From Stappia sp. ES.058 (lineage in GTDB: Bacteria > Pseudomonadota > Alphaproteobacteria > Rhizobiales > Stappiaceae), in assembly GCF_900105595.1 (NCBI RefSeq), contig NZ_LT629784.1:3286001-3350000 (forward strand): DNA of 64,000 nucleotides. The letters are read 5' to 3'. Shown in pieces: positions 38,485-48,486 of this stretch. Made by a program: the position numbers and the translations under genes. The notes beneath the pieces are model-generated. The model worked only from the letters and a program-made list of their open reading frames with translations, was not told the origin of the DNA and searched no databases. Each line of letters begins with the position of its first letter. Within the stretch, counting starts at the first letter, position 1.

Positions 38485-39141
38485 CTACTCGTGCTCCTTG
38501 AATTCCATGAGACCGGCCTCCGTCAGGATCCGGTCCAGCCGCTGGTCGTGGGCCTCTTCCGGAACGGCGTCGGCGCCTTGCGCGGAAAACGCCAGTCCGA
38601 CCGTGGCCGGGGGCTGTCCCAATTGCCGCGCAATCCGCGCGATTGCGCGGTCGTAATATCCGCGTCCGTAGCCAATGCGCGCGCCGCGCAGATCGAAGGC
38701 GGCAAGCGGAACAAGCATGCAGTCGGGAATAAGTTCGTCCGCATCAGACGGGGGTTCCGCCGTGCCGAATCCGGCACGCACCAGAACGGTCTCGCGCGTC
38801 AGCCGGCGAAACACAAGCTCGCCCTCTACGATCGCGGGAAGGCAAAGCGAATGTCCCCGCGCCCGCAAGGCATCCATCAGCGGGCGGGGATCGATCTCGT
38901 CGCGGATCGGCCAGAAACCGGAGACAATGGCACCTTGGTGAAAATCAAGCGCATCGACATGCGCGACCAGCGCGAGACCGCCTTCGATCCGCACTTGCGG
39001 ATCAAGTGCGGCGCGCCTGGCAAGGGCGGCGGCGCGAACGGCCGCCTTGCGCGACTGCAGGACATCGCGCGCGGCACCGCCGTCTTCGGTGTGTCCCTTG
39101 CGGGATGTGCCGGTCTGTCCGGTGTCGGATGCTGCCGTCAC
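38485..39141 (-). CDS. 5-formyltetrahydrofolate cyclo-ligase
   Basis: The enzyme converts 5-formyl-THF to 5,10-methenyl-THF using ATP. The 218-residue protein has the N-terminal basic motif KAAVRAAALARRAALDP, the substrate segment PIRDEIDPRPLMDAL and the C-terminal signature DLRGARIGYGRGYYDRAIAR. The first 25 residues are low in similarity, so the true start may be downstream of 39141. Its location after 6S RNA is a widespread conserved linkage (ygfA/fau in E. coli). Confidence 0.92.
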   Translation of the reverse strand: MTAASDTGQTGTSRKGHTEDGGAARDVLQSRKAAVRAAALARRAALDPQVRIEGGLALVAHVDALDFHQGAIVSGFWPIRDEIDPRPLMDALRARGHSLCLPAIVEGELVFRRLTRETVLVRAGFGTAEPPSDADELIPDCMLVPLAAFDLRGARIGYGRGYYDRAIARIARQLGQPPATVGLAFSAQGADAVPEEAHDQRLDRILTEAGLMEFKEHE

Positions 39142-39243
39142 ATTGCGCTCGCTTGACGTTTTCTTGCAGACAGACCGGAACGGTCGGAAAATGCGAATGA
39201 CGTGGCCGCATCAGCCGTTGGAGTTTGCAATCCCGGGAATCCT

Positions 39244-39365
39244 ACTGTGTAGGTGGGCGCCGTGTGCCCAAGCCCACGGGCGAGGGCAGGAACAGCTCCC
39301 AAGGGATGCGTAAGGCCCCGGGGATATGTCTCCTGACGAACCGCGCAGCCACGCCAGTCTTGGAT
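39244..39365 (-). ncRNA. ssrS: 6S RNA (ends approximate)
   Basis: Between zapA and the cyclo-ligase gene, the conserved site of ssrS, the minus strand carries features typical of alphaproteobacterial 6S RNA: GCGCGGTTCGTCAGGAGACA, then CCCCGGGGCCTTACG and GGGAGCTGTTCCTGCC, and near the 3' side GGCACACGGCGCCCACC. ACTG and GTGG near 39358-39350 can pair with CCAC and CAGT near 39258-39244 as a closing stem. A TATATC lies just upstream as a possible -10. The true 5' end may be further upstream because the family is usually about 150-180 bases. 6S RNA binds housekeeping RNA polymerase in stationary phase. Confidence 0.8.
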
Positions 39366-39479
39366 ATAGGGCCGGCACCGGATCAAACACAACACACGTT
39401 TTGTGTTTGGCTGCAAAAATGCAAAACGACCCATGTGTCCCCGGAGAAACGAAGGCCACCGATCCATGCCAGAGGAGCT

Positions 39480-39857
39480 TCAGGCATCGGATGCGCGCCC
39501 CGGCCGGCTCAGCCCCTCCGCCAGCGCTTCGATCCGCTCCGCGGCCTGGGTGACGCGCTCGGCAACCGCTGCTTCGCTTTTTTCTTCCCGCTCGAGCGTG
39601 GCGCGGCGCGCCTCGCGCAGGCTTTCCACTTCGTCCTCGAGCGCCTTGAGCCGCCGCTCGCGCTCGGCCAGTTCGTCGGTCACCATGATCCCGGCCATCA
39701 CCGTCAGCCGCAAGTCGCCGATCTCGCCGAAACTCCCGCGCAACGTATCGATGCAGCCGTCGAAGCGGCGCGCCAGTCCCGTCAGCCGCTCCTCTTCGCC
39801 ATCGTCGCAGGCCATGCGAAAGCTGCGGCCGTTGATGGTCACGATGATCTGAGCCAT
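39480..39857 (-). CDS. zapA: Cell division protein ZapA
   Basis: ZapA bundles FtsZ filaments at the division site. The 125-residue protein has the N-terminal ZapA fold ([56 protein letters not shown]) followed by a long coiled coil (about 60-115), as expected for the tetrameric family. It starts ten bases after the end of the DUF4164 gene. Confidence 0.93.
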   Translation of the reverse strand: MAQIIVTINGRSFRMACDDGEEERLTGLARRFDGCIDTLRGSFGEIGDLRLTVMAGIMVTDELAERERRLKALEDEVESLREARRATLEREEKSEAAVAERVTQAAERIEALAEGLSRPGRASDA

Positions 39858-39866
39858 TCAGCCTCC

Positions 39867-40181
39867 TCAGCCGCCGTGCGTTTCAAGAACGGAGCGGATC
39901 GATTCCATCGCCGACACCAAACGGCGCGACACTTCACGGTTGGCATCCTCGAGCCGCCCGACGCGCGCTTCCGATGTGTCGAGCGTGGAGGCCAGTTGCG
40001 AGCGATCGTCGCCAAGCCGCTGGACCTCCTGCTGGAGACCCGTGACCGACAGGTCGGCCTCCTGACGGCGTTCAACGGCAGCCTCGAGCCGACCAACCGC
40101 CCGTGTCAGCCGCTCCAGCGCCGCCTCGACCGGGCGCTGCGCCGATCCCACCCCGATATGTCCCGTCTCGTCCATTGCCAT
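39867..40181 (-). CDS. DUF4164 coiled-coil protein, partner of zapA
   Basis: The protein has 104 residues and is nearly all coiled coil (about 18-100; [40 protein letters not shown]). It belongs to the DUF4164 family found upstream of zapA in Hyphomicrobiales. Size, composition and co-transcription recall ZapB, which binds ZapA in gammaproteobacteria, so a role in Z-ring architecture is a reasonable inference, not a demonstrated one. It is divergent from tkt. Confidence 0.8.
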   Translation of the reverse strand: MAMDETGHIGVGSAQRPVEAALERLTRAVGRLEAAVERRQEADLSVTGLQQEVQRLGDDRSQLASTLDTSEARVGRLEDANREVSRRLVSAMESIRSVLETHGG

Positions 40182-40332
40182 CTTTGCTGTTGTCGCCTCG
40201 TCCGCCGACGCCCGGCTTCCCGAAGCCGCTTGCGTGCCGACGCAATCTCAGCGCATCGCTATAGCATCCCTTTGCCGAAGAGGCGAGATCGCCGGCCGCT
40301 CGGAAGCGCCGGTTTGGTGGGCATCCGCTTTG

Positions 40333-40360
40333 TTGACTCCCCGGGGGTTCCTGATATTTG
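40333..40360 (+). promoter_or_regulatory. Possible housekeeping promoter for tkt in a 366-base gap
   Basis: In the gap 40182-40547 TTGACT (40333-40338) and TATTTG (40355-40360) stand 16 bases apart, a fair sigma-70-type pair about 190 bases before the tkt start. The rest of the gap is GC-rich, with short CCGG-type inverted repeats. No gene, T-run terminator or known riboswitch is visible in it. Confidence 0.35.
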
Positions 40361-40547
40361 TCGACCCGCCTCGCGAAGACGGCCGGCCGGGCCGGCTTGC
40401 AGGCGTGGCAGCGGGCGCGTTTTCATCCTCCCGAATGCAGCCGCCACGATCAATATGACATTCCCCGCGTGGCAATCGCGCCGGGGCGCGAAATCCAGGA
40501 CTGCAATGCCCTTGCGGCCCCCCGACAGGGACAAACGGAACCTAGCA

Positions 40548-42536
40548 ATGACCGATCTTGAAAAGCACAATCGCATGGCGAATGCGATCCGTTTCCTCGC
40601 CGCGGACGCCGTTGAGGCTGCCAAGTCGGGTCACCCCGGCCTGCCCATGGGCGTCGCCGACATCGCGACCGTTCTGTTCACCCAGGTGATGCACTACGAT
40701 CCGACCTATCCGGACTGGCCGGACCGCGACCGTTTCGTGCTGTCCGCAGGCCACGGATCGATGCTGCTCTATGCGGTGCACTACCTTCTCGGGTCCGAGG
40801 ACTTCACCCTCGATCAGCTGAAGAATTTCCGACAGCTCGGCGCCCTCACCGCCGGCCACCCGGAACATGGTCACGGCGCTGGCATCGAAACCACCACGGG
40901 CCCGCTCGGCCAGGGTCTGGCCAATGCGGTCGGCATGGCGATGGCCGAGCGCCACATGCGCGAAACGTTCGGCGCCGAGTTTGCCGACCATTTCACCTAC
41001 ACGCTGGTCGGCGACGGCTGCCTGATGGAAGGCATCAGCCAGGAAGCGATCTCGCTGGCCGGTCATCTGAAGCTGAACCGTCTCACCGTCATCTGGGACG
41101 ACAACGGCATTTCCATCGACGGCAAGGTCTCGATCACGGATTCCACCGACCAGCTCGAGCGTTTTCAGGCGAGCGGCTGGGCAACGGTTGCCATCGACGG
41201 TCACGATCCGGAAGCCATTGCCTCCGCTTTCAAGACCGCGCGCGAAAACGATCGCCCGACGCTGATCGCCGCCAAGACGACCATCGGCTTCGGAGCGCCC
41301 AACAAGGGCGGCACCGAGAAGGTCCATGGCGCGCCGCTTGGCGCGGACGAGCTCGCCGCCACCCGCAAGGCGCTTGGCTGGGCGCATGAGCCCTTCGACG
41401 TTCCGAGCGACATCCTCGACGCCTGGCGGATCGCGGGCCTTAGGTCAGGCCAGAAGCGCAAGGATTGGCAGAAGCACCTCGAAGGCACCGATGCCGAAAC
41501 ACGCGGCGAGTTCGAGCGACGCTTGCGAGGCGACCTGCCCGCCGGTTTTGCCAATGCGATAACCGCCCTGAAAAAGCAGATCGCGGCCGACCGCCCGACG
41601 ATGGCAACCCGCAAGGCATCCGAATTCGTGCTCGGCACCATCAACCAGGCGGTTCCGGAAACGATTGGCGGATCCGCCGACCTGACCGGCTCCAACAACA
41701 CCCGCACGGCCGAAACCAGCGCGATCACGCCGGACGACTTTACCGGCCGCTATGTTCACTGGGGCATCCGCGAGCACGGCATGGCGGCCGCGATGAACGG
41801 CATGGCGCTGCATGGCGGCATGATCCCCTATTCCGGAACGTTCCTGGTCTTTTCCGACTATGCGCGCCCGGCCATGCGCCTTGCCGCGCTGATGAAGCAG
41901 CGGGTCATCCATGTGATGACCCATGACAGCATCGGCCTTGGCGAGGACGGTCCGACCCACCAGCCGGTCGAGCATTACGCAGCACTTCGGGCAATCCCGA
42001 ACCTCGACTTCTACCGCCCCGCGGATGTGACGGAGACGCTGGAGTGCTGGCAACTCGCGCTGGAATCGCGCGATGCGCCGAGCGTGCTGGCGCTCACCCG
42101 CCAGAACCTCGCGCCGGTCCGCAAGACCTTCGAGGAGGAAAACCTCTGCGCCCGCGGCGCCTATGTCGTCGCAGACGCGGAAGACACGCCGGCCGCAACG
42201 CTGTTTGCCTCCGGTTCCGAGGTCGAGATCGCGCTGGCCGCGCGCGAGGCCCTGGTAGCCATGGGCATCCAGACCCGCGTCGTATCGGTGCCCTGCATGG
42301 AGCGTTTCGAGCGCCAGTCGGACGACTATCAGGCCGACGTGATCGGCGGACCGGGCGTCAAGGTCGCGATCGAGACTGGCATCCGTCAGGGCTGGGACCG
42401 GATCATCGGCCGGGACGGCGTCTTCATCGGCATGTCGGGTTTCGGCGCAAGCGCGCCCTACAAGGCCCTCTACGAGCATTTCGGCATCACGGCCGACGCC
42501 GTGGTGGCAGCAGTAACCGACCGCGTCGGCGCCTGA
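40548..42536 (+). CDS. tkt: Transketolase
   Basis: Transketolase transfers two-carbon units between sugar phosphates in the pentose phosphate pathway, using thiamine diphosphate. The 662-residue protein has the N-terminal segment [26 protein letters not shown] with GHPGLPMG, the cofactor motif [30 protein letters not shown], the conserved ENDRPTLI and the catalytic-domain signature [19 protein letters not shown], followed by [18 protein letters not shown]. The start is the ATG at 40548; the frame is open far upstream but has no similarity there. It leads the gene set tkt-gap-pgk-fba. Confidence 0.97.
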   Translation: MTDLEKHNRMANAIRFLAADAVEAAKSGHPGLPMGVADIATVLFTQVMHYDPTYPDWPDRDRFVLSAGHGSMLLYAVHYLLGSEDFTLDQLKNFRQLGALTAGHPEHGHGAGIETTTGPLGQGLANAVGMAMAERHMRETFGAEFADHFTYTLVGDGCLMEGISQEAISLAGHLKLNRLTVIWDDNGISIDGKVSITDSTDQLERFQASGWATVAIDGHDPEAIASAFKTARENDRPTLIAAKTTIGFGAPNKGGTEKVHGAPLGADELAATRKALGWAHEPFDVPSDILDAWRIAGLRSGQKRKDWQKHLEGTDAETRGEFERRLRGDLPAGFANAITALKKQIAADRPTMATRKASEFVLGTINQAVPETIGGSADLTGSNNTRTAETSAITPDDFTGRYVHWGIREHGMAAAMNGMALHGGMIPYSGTFLVFSDYARPAMRLAALMKQRVIHVMTHDSIGLGEDGPTHQPVEHYAALRAIPNLDFYRPADVTETLECWQLALESRDAPSVLALTRQNLAPVRKTFEEENLCARGAYVVADAEDTPAATLFASGSEVEIALAAREALVAMGIQTRVVSVPCMERFERQSDDYQADVIGGPGVKVAIETGIRQGWDRIIGRDGVFIGMSGFGASAPYKALYEHFGITADAVVAAVTDRVGA

Positions 42537-42698
42537 ACGACAGGTACGCGCCCGGCCGGACCGGCGGCGCAGGCATTCCAACCGGCGGGCGCGGCGCCTG
42601 CCGGTCGATATTTCGAACACGTCCGCGCGCAGCCAGACACGGCGGCATCCCGCGGGCCGGACTGGACGGCGATTTGCGCCAGGAAAGGGGACACTCAC

Positions 42699-43706
42699 AT
42701 GACCGTAAAAGTTGCCATCAACGGGTTTGGCCGGATCGGCCGCAATGTTCTGCGCGCCATTGTGGAATCGGGCCGCACCGACATCCAGGTCGTCGCGATC
42801 AACGATCTGGGTCCGGTGGAAACCAACGCGCATCTGCTGCGCTACGATTCCGTGCATGGCCGCTTTCCCGCCACGGTGACTGTCGACGGCGACACGATCG
42901 ACGTGGGACAGGGTCCGATCAAGGTGACCGCGATCCGCGACCCGAAGGAACTGCCCTGGGGCGAGCTTGGCGTCGACGTGGCGCTGGAGTGCACCGGCAT
43001 CTTCGCCGACCGCGACAAGGCCGCCGTGCACCTGGAGAACGGGTCCAAGCGCGTTCTCGTGTCCGCGCCGGCCACCAATGCCGACAAGACGATCGTCTAC
43101 GGCGTCAACCATGACAGCCTGACCAGCGCGGACATGGTCGTGTCCAACGCGTCCTGCACCACCAACTGCCTGGCACCGGTCGCCCATGTCCTCAACGAGG
43201 CCATCGGCATCGAGACCGGCTTCATGACCACGATCCACTCCTACACGGGCGACCAGCCGACGCTGGACACCATGCACAAGGATCTCTACCGCGCGCGTGC
43301 AGCCGCGCTGTCGATGATCCCGACGTCGACCGGTGCCGCCAAGGCCGTCGGCCTGGTGCTGCCGGAGCTGAACGGCAAGCTCGACGGCGTGTCGATCCGC
43401 GTCCCGACGCCGAACGTCTCGGTCGTCGACCTGAAGTTCGTCGCCCGCCGCGCCACCACGGTCGAGGAAGTCAACGAGGCCATCCGCACGGCGGCCAACG
43501 GCAAGCTGAAGGGCGTCCTCGGTTTCACCGACGACAAGCTCGTCTCGACCGACTTCAACCACGATCCGCATTCCTCCATCTTCCACATGGACCAGACCAA
43601 GGTGATGGACGGAACGCTGGTGCGCATCCTGACCTGGTACGACAACGAGTGGGGCTTCTCCAACCGCATGTCGGATACGGCCGTGGCGCTCGCCAAGACC
43701 ATCTAG
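42699..43706 (+). CDS. gap: Glyceraldehyde-3-phosphate dehydrogenase
   Basis: The enzyme oxidises glyceraldehyde-3-phosphate to 1,3-bisphosphoglycerate with NAD(P). The 335-residue protein has the NAD fold [20 protein letters not shown], the catalytic cysteine in [13 protein letters not shown], the HIS region and the C-terminal [12 protein letters not shown]. The glycine-rich loop is followed by NDL-type residues (AINDLG), typical of NAD-dependent forms. It lies 162 bases after tkt and eight bases before a very small gene. Confidence 0.97.
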   Translation: MTVKVAINGFGRIGRNVLRAIVESGRTDIQVVAINDLGPVETNAHLLRYDSVHGRFPATVTVDGDTIDVGQGPIKVTAIRDPKELPWGELGVDVALECTGIFADRDKAAVHLENGSKRVLVSAPATNADKTIVYGVNHDSLTSADMVVSNASCTTNCLAPVAHVLNEAIGIETGFMTTIHSYTGDQPTLDTMHKDLYRARAAALSMIPTSTGAAKAVGLVLPELNGKLDGVSIRVPTPNVSVVDLKFVARRATTVEEVNEAIRTAANGKLKGVLGFTDDKLVSTDFNHDPHSSIFHMDQTKVMDGTLVRILTWYDNEWGFSNRMSDTAVALAKTI

Positions 43707-43714
43707 GACGACAG

Positions 43715-43912
43715 ATGGAGATCCTCGGATTTCGGATACCGGGCATCTTCGTTTTTCTGGGAGCCTTTGCGCTTCTCGGGTTCGGTTTCTATCGTCTCCA
43801 CCGGAAATCGGACCCGACCCATGCGGAGCGCCGCAAGATGTGGCACCCGGCTACGGACCAGGCCAGGGCCGGGACTGTCCGCAACCACTCCGGCGGCGGG
43901 GCCGACCCCTGA
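43715..43912 (+). CDS. Small membrane protein between gap and pgk
   Basis: The ATG at 43715 has AGGA at a good distance and starts eight bases after the gap stop. The 65-residue product has one strong membrane segment (about 8-27, IPGIFVFLGAFALLGFGFYRL), followed by a basic and polar tail (HRKSDPTHAERRKMWHP). The spacing, ribosome-binding site and clear membrane helix argue that it is real. It has no family known to me. It may associate with the glycolytic operon only by position. Confidence 0.55.
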   Translation: MEILGFRIPGIFVFLGAFALLGFGFYRLHRKSDPTHAERRKMWHPATDQARAGTVRNHSGGGADP

Positions 43913-43986
43913 CGGAAGGGTAGGACGTCTCGGACAGCCCGCCATTTGCCAGCCCCGACCGGGCCGACCTTACGGAACCTACGAAA

Positions 43987-45183
43987 ATGAGCAGCTTCAA
44001 GACCCTCGACGATCTTGACCAAATCGCCGGAAAGCGTGCGCTCGTGCGCGTCGACCTGAACGTTCCGATGGACGGCAATCGGGTCACCGACACGACCCGC
44101 ATCGACCGTATCCTGCCGACCCTGCGCGAGCTGTCGAAAAAGGGCACCAAGACGATCCTGCTCGCCCATTTCGGCCGCCCCAAGGGCAAGCCGGTGCTGG
44201 AAATGAGCCTTGCCCCCGTCGCTGCGGCCCTCACCGAGCGCCTCGGGGCACCGGTCGCCTTTGCCGCCGACTGTGTCGGCGAGACGGCGCGCGTGGCCGT
44301 CGACGCCCTGAACGACGGCGATTGTTTGCTTCTGGAAAACACCCGCTTCCATGCGGGCGAGGAAGCCAATGACGACGCCTTCGCCGACGACCTGGCGACG
44401 CTCGGCGATCTCTACATAAACGATGCCTTTTCCGCCGCGCACCGTGCCCATGCCACCACCGAGGGGCTTGCCCGTCGCCTTCCCGCCTATGCCGGACGCA
44501 CGATGCAGGCGGAACTCGAGGCGCTTGAAAAGGCCCTTACGACACCGAAACGTCCGGTCATGGCCGTCGTTGGCGGCGCCAAGGTCTCCTCGAAGATCGA
44601 CCTGCTCGCCAATCTGGTGAAAAAGGTCGACACGCTGGTGATCGGCGGCGGCATGGCCAACACCTTCCTGGCCGCCCAGGGCAAGGATGTCGGCAAGTCG
44701 CTGTGCGAACACGACCTGGCCGACACGGCGCGTTCGATCATGAACGAGGCGGAGACCGCCGGCTGCGACATTCTGTTGCCCACCGATGCCGTGATTGCTC
44801 GCGAATTCAAGGCCGGCGCGACCAACGAGACGGTCGGCGTCGACGCGGTTCCCGCCGATGCTATGATCCTCGACGTGGGGACGCAGACACTCTCCGCCAT
44901 CAAGGCGAAGATCGATGCCTCCGCGACGTTGGTGTGGAACGGCCCGCTCGGCGCCTTCGAGATCGCACCGTTCGACACGGCGACGGTGAGCGCCGCACGC
45001 TATGCCGCGGCCCGCACCAAGAACGGTCCGCTGATCACAGTCGCCGGTGGCGGTGATACGGTCGCGGCCCTCAATCACGCCGGTGCGGCGGACGACTTCT
45101 CCTATGTCTCGACCGCCGGCGGTGCATTCCTGGAATGGATGGAAGGCAAGACCCTCCCGGGCGTCCTGGTTCTCGAGCGTTAA
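43987..45183 (+). CDS. pgk: Phosphoglycerate kinase
   Basis: The enzyme makes ATP from 1,3-bisphosphoglycerate. The 398-residue protein has the N-terminal signature [15 protein letters not shown], the substrate segment [29 protein letters not shown], the hinge region [14 protein letters not shown] and the nucleotide-binding end [15 protein letters not shown]. It is followed by a clear terminator, so the tkt-gap-pgk transcript may end here. Confidence 0.97.
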   Translation: MSSFKTLDDLDQIAGKRALVRVDLNVPMDGNRVTDTTRIDRILPTLRELSKKGTKTILLAHFGRPKGKPVLEMSLAPVAAALTERLGAPVAFAADCVGETARVAVDALNDGDCLLLENTRFHAGEEANDDAFADDLATLGDLYINDAFSAAHRAHATTEGLARRLPAYAGRTMQAELEALEKALTTPKRPVMAVVGGAKVSSKIDLLANLVKKVDTLVIGGGMANTFLAAQGKDVGKSLCEHDLADTARSIMNEAETAGCDILLPTDAVIAREFKAGATNETVGVDAVPADAMILDVGTQTLSAIKAKIDASATLVWNGPLGAFEIAPFDTATVSAARYAAARTKNGPLITVAGGGDTVAALNHAGAADDFSYVSTAGGAFLEWMEGKTLPGVLVLER

Positions 45184-45202
45184 GCCTTTTGTTGATCCCC
45201 TC

Positions 45203-45232
45203 GCGCCGCGGCTTCTCAAGCGCGGCGCTTTT
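45203..45232 (+). terminator. Rho-independent terminator after pgk
   Basis: GCGCCGCG and CGCGGCGC form a perfect eight-base stem across a ten-base loop, followed by TTTT. It starts 20 bases after the pgk stop. Confidence 0.8.
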
Positions 45233-45288
45233 GATTAAAAGCCGCAGCATCGCGCGGAAACAGCGGCAATAAGAAAAGGACCGAACGG

Positions 45289-46320
45289 ATGAGTGAGCGT
45301 CTCGAGGACATCGCCGAGGCCATCGTGGCTCCCGGCCAGGGCATTTTGGCGGCCGACGAAAGCACCGGCACCATCAAGAAGCGGTTCGACCAGATCGACA
45401 CCGAGAACACCGAGGACAACCGCCGCGACTATCGCGAGATGCTGTTCCGCGCCGATGCGGCGATGACGGACCATATTTCCGGCGTCATCCTGTTTGACGA
45501 GACACTGCGCCAGAAGGCCGCCGACGGCACCCCGCTGGTCGAGCTGATCCGCAAGGCCGGCGCCGTTCCCGGCATCAAGGTCGACAAGGGCGCCAAGCCG
45601 ATGGCGGGCTTTCCGGGCGAGACCGTCACCGAGGGCCTCGACGGCTTGCGCGAGCGGCTGGAAGAGTACCACGAACTCGGCGCCCGCTTCGCCAAGTGGC
45701 GCGCGGTGATCGATATCTCCGAGGACGACGGGCTGCCCTCGTCGACCTGTATCCAGGCCAATGCCCATGCGCTCGCCCGCTATGCGGCACTGTGCCAGGA
45801 AGCAGGCATCGTCCCGATCGTCGAACCGGAAGTGCTCATGGACGGCGCCGCCGCCAGCCATGACATCGAGACCTGCTACGAAGTGACCGAGTGGACACTC
45901 AACACGGTGTTCGCCGAGCTGTTCCAGATGGATGTCATGCTGGAAGGCATGATCCTGAAGCCGAACATGATCGTTCCGGGCAAGAACGCTGCCTTCCAGG
46001 CAGCACCCGAGGAGGTCGCCGAACTGACGCTGCGCTGCCTGAGCTCGACCGTGCCGGCCGCCGTTCCGGGCATCGCCTTCCTGTCGGGCGGCCAGTCGGA
46101 CGAGCTTGCCACCGAGCACCTCAGCTTGATGAACGCCTCCGGCAACCTGCCGTGGAAGCTGACCTTCTCCTACGGTCGTGCCTTGCAGCAGTCCGCGCTG
46201 CAGGCATGGCGCGGAAAGACGGAAAACGTCGAAGCCGCTCAGGCCGCCTTCGCGCATCGCGCCCGGATGAACGGCCTCGCCGCCAGGGGCGAATGGTCAA
46301 AGACGCTCGAAACCGCCTGA
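45289..46320 (+). CDS. fba: Class I fructose-bisphosphate aldolase
   Basis: The enzyme cleaves fructose-1,6-bisphosphate and runs in reverse for gluconeogenesis. The 343-residue protein is the metal-free class I type: GQGILAADESTGTIKKRF, KWRAVIDISEDDGLPS, VPIVEPEVLMDG, and the Schiff-base lysine K224 in MILKPNMIVPG, followed by FLSGGQSDELATEHL. The start is the ATG at 45289. Many bacteria use class II; this class I form is usual in several alphaproteobacteria. It follows pgk after a terminator. Confidence 0.96.
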   Translation: MSERLEDIAEAIVAPGQGILAADESTGTIKKRFDQIDTENTEDNRRDYREMLFRADAAMTDHISGVILFDETLRQKAADGTPLVELIRKAGAVPGIKVDKGAKPMAGFPGETVTEGLDGLRERLEEYHELGARFAKWRAVIDISEDDGLPSSTCIQANAHALARYAALCQEAGIVPIVEPEVLMDGAAASHDIETCYEVTEWTLNTVFAELFQMDVMLEGMILKPNMIVPGKNAAFQAAPEEVAELTLRCLSSTVPAAVPGIAFLSGGQSDELATEHLSLMNASGNLPWKLTFSYGRALQQSALQAWRGKTENVEAAQAAFAHRARMNGLAARGEWSKTLETA

Positions 46321-46364
46321 CGCCTAGCCGGACGCAGCGTTGTCGCTTGCGTCATGCAACGAAC

Positions 46365-46390
46365 GGGAGGGACAGTTTTGCCCCTCTTTT
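46365..46390 (+). terminator. Possible terminator after fba
   Basis: GAGGG (46367-46371) pairs with CCCTC (46382-46386) and is followed by TTTT. The stem is short, so it is only a candidate. Confidence 0.45.
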
Positions 46391-46470
46391 GCCGTGATCG
46401 GCCGCCATCTCTCCTGATTGAGCGATGACCGATCGCCCCGCGTCTCTGGCGAACCGGAAGGACGAGCGAC

Positions 46471-47115
46471 GTGCACCCGCGCCTCTATCTGATCTCACCG
46501 ATCGACCTCGATCCGGACAGCTTTCCGTCAGTTGTGGAAGCCGCGCTTTCCGGCGGCGATGTTGCCTGCCTGCTGATTGCCGAGGGTGATTGGGGAGAAG
46601 CCACCTACCAGAAAATCGCCGAACAGATCGTCCCGATCGCCCAGGCCGCAGGCACTGCCATCCTGCTCCAAAACGACACCCGCTCCGCCGGGCGCGCCCG
46701 CGCCGACGGCGTGCATGTCGACGCCGGCTCGGAGACCCTGTCCGGGGCGCTGGAAACGTTTCATCCCAACGGCATCGTCGGCGTTGGCGATATTCGCACC
46801 CGCCACGATGCGATGCGGGTGGCGGAGCTGGGCGCGGACTATGTGTTCTTCGGCCTGATCGAACGCAGCGAGGATGGCGAGGTTCATCCAAAGACGCTTC
46901 AATTCGCCGACTGGTGGTCGGAACTGTTCGAAACCCCTTGCGTCGCGCTCGCCGGCAGTGCCTTCTCAGGGATCGAAACCTGTGCCGCAACCGGCGCCGA
47001 TTTCGTGGCCGCCCGCGGCGCGATCTGGACCCATCCGGACGGCCCGGCGGCGGCCGTGGCCGCGGCGAACGAGATACTGGCCCAATACACGCTGTCCAAT
47101 TCGGAAGACGGATGA
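46471..47115 (+). CDS. ThiE-like protein (divergent thiamine-phosphate synthase family)
   Basis: The 214-residue protein starts at a GTG (46471) and folds as a TIM barrel of the ThiE/TenI type: LYLISPIDLD, AILLQNDTRSAGRARADGVHV, GIVGVGDIRTRHDAMRVAELGADYVFFGL and FVAARGAIW. The usual ThiE active-site motif HLGQ-D after the ADGVH strand is replaced by DAGSE, and the pyrophosphate loop with PT-x-TK after the GADY strand is replaced by ERSEDGEVHPKT. Thiamine-phosphate synthase activity is therefore doubtful. No thiamine riboswitch is seen upstream. Its stop overlaps the start of the Sel1 gene (ATGA), so the two are translationally coupled. Confidence 0.75.
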   Translation: MHPRLYLISPIDLDPDSFPSVVEAALSGGDVACLLIAEGDWGEATYQKIAEQIVPIAQAAGTAILLQNDTRSAGRARADGVHVDAGSETLSGALETFHPNGIVGVGDIRTRHDAMRVAELGADYVFFGLIERSEDGEVHPKTLQFADWWSELFETPCVALAGSAFSGIETCAATGADFVAARGAIWTHPDGPAAAVAAANEILAQYTLSNSEDG

Positions 47116-48251
47116 CCAAACACGCCACACCGGGAATCCGAGCGCTGACGTTGGCGGCGATGCTTGCCACGGTGCTGCTTTCCGGCGGCGCGGCACTTGC
47201 GCAATCGGGCGAGCCGCCGGAGGTCTCTCCGCCGCAGACGGCGCCGCTGGAACGGGACCCCGCAGCCGGCCCCGCGACACCGCCACTGGTCGGCACCGCC
47301 TCCGAACTCCAGGCGAAGATCGACGGACAGGAGCCGTTGCCAAGCCCCGTGGGAACGCGCCCGCCGCTGCCGCTCCCAGTTGAGGGCGAATCCATCGACT
47401 ACGCCTATGGCGCGTTCCAGCGGGGCTGGTATCTGACCGCGCTCTCGCTTGCCACCCCACGCGCCGAAGAGGGCGACACCGCAGCGCAAACGCTTCTCGG
47501 CGTTCTTTATGAAACCGGACGCGGCCTGCCGCAAAATGCCGGGAAGGCGGCGAGTTGGTATTCGCTCGCGGCGGAAAACGGCGACATCAAGGCCGCGCTG
47601 CGCTACGGCCTGCTTCTGCTCAATGGCATCGGCGTTGCCCAGGACAAGGAAAAGGCGGGCGACATGTTCAAGATCGCCGCCGACGCCGACGTACCGGAAG
47701 CGATCTACAATCTCGCCGGATTGTACCGGACCGGCGAGGGCCGTGCGTACAATCCCGACAAGGCGCTGGAGTTGCTCCAGAAGGCCGCTGATCTCGAGGA
47801 CATGGACGCGCAGTTCGAACTCGCGCAATTCCGTCTCGACGGACCCGCGGATGTGCGCGACGAGGCCCGCGCCGCGTTCTGGATGGGCCGCGCCGCGCGC
47901 CAGGGCCATGTCGGCGCGCAGGTTCGCTACGCCATCCTGCGCTTCAACGGTCGCGGCGTCGATCCGGACGAAACCGAGGCCGCCGACTGGTTCGAACGGG
48001 CTGCGACCTCGGGAAATCCCGTCGCCATGAACCGTCTGGCGCGGGTCTACGGCTTCGGTCGCGGACGCGACGTCGATCTGGAGAAGGCTGCCGGCTGGCA
48101 CCTTGCCGCACGCGGGCTGGGTGTTTCGGACCTGCAGCTCGACGGCATCCTGGCCGGGCTGGCCCCTGACGCCCTGGCGGCGGCGGAAGCCTTCGCCAAG
48201 GATTACGTCGCCGATCCGACGGCCGCACCGGATGGCGGTCCCATTCCCTGA
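47112..48251 (+). CDS. Secreted Sel1-repeat protein
   Basis: The product has 379 residues. The signal peptide ([20 protein letters not shown]) suggests a periplasmic location. A Pro-rich linker leads into about six Sel1-like repeats (about 95-340), recognisable by A-x-x-LLG-x-x-Y-x-x-G-x-GLPQN and similar: [77 protein letters not shown] and [19 protein letters not shown]. Such solenoids mediate protein contacts, for example in polysaccharide and septation systems. The specific partner is unknown. It is coupled to the ThiE-like gene. Confidence 0.88.
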   Translation: MTKHATPGIRALTLAAMLATVLLSGGAALAQSGEPPEVSPPQTAPLERDPAAGPATPPLVGTASELQAKIDGQEPLPSPVGTRPPLPLPVEGESIDYAYGAFQRGWYLTALSLATPRAEEGDTAAQTLLGVLYETGRGLPQNAGKAASWYSLAAENGDIKAALRYGLLLLNGIGVAQDKEKAGDMFKIAADADVPEAIYNLAGLYRTGEGRAYNPDKALELLQKAADLEDMDAQFELAQFRLDGPADVRDEARAAFWMGRAARQGHVGAQVRYAILRFNGRGVDPDETEAADWFERAATSGNPVAMNRLARVYGFGRGRDVDLEKAAGWHLAARGLGVSDLQLDGILAGLAPDALAAAEAFAKDYVADPTAAPDGGPIP

Positions 48252-48486
48252 AGCGGCGTTTCCGGCCTTTTTGCTTGATTGGCGACCGGAAGTGTGGTGC
48301 ACAGGCCGCGCATCAGGAACCATGCGGCAAGGTCGCGATCCGCGCGGCGAAGGACACCGACCCGGCACAGGGTGCCGAAACGGGGTCTTGCGCGCGCAAT
48401 CAGCCCTTGCGTTCATTCACAGTCAGCGTCCGCCCCGTCGTGCGACAGGTTCGGCGGCGCGGAAACCGGCAGACGAGCTCGAAGTC

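Noticed and set aside
46321..46470. Thiamine riboswitch before the ThiE-like gene
   Set aside because: No CUGAGA or ACCUGA-type THI-box signature is present in the gap.
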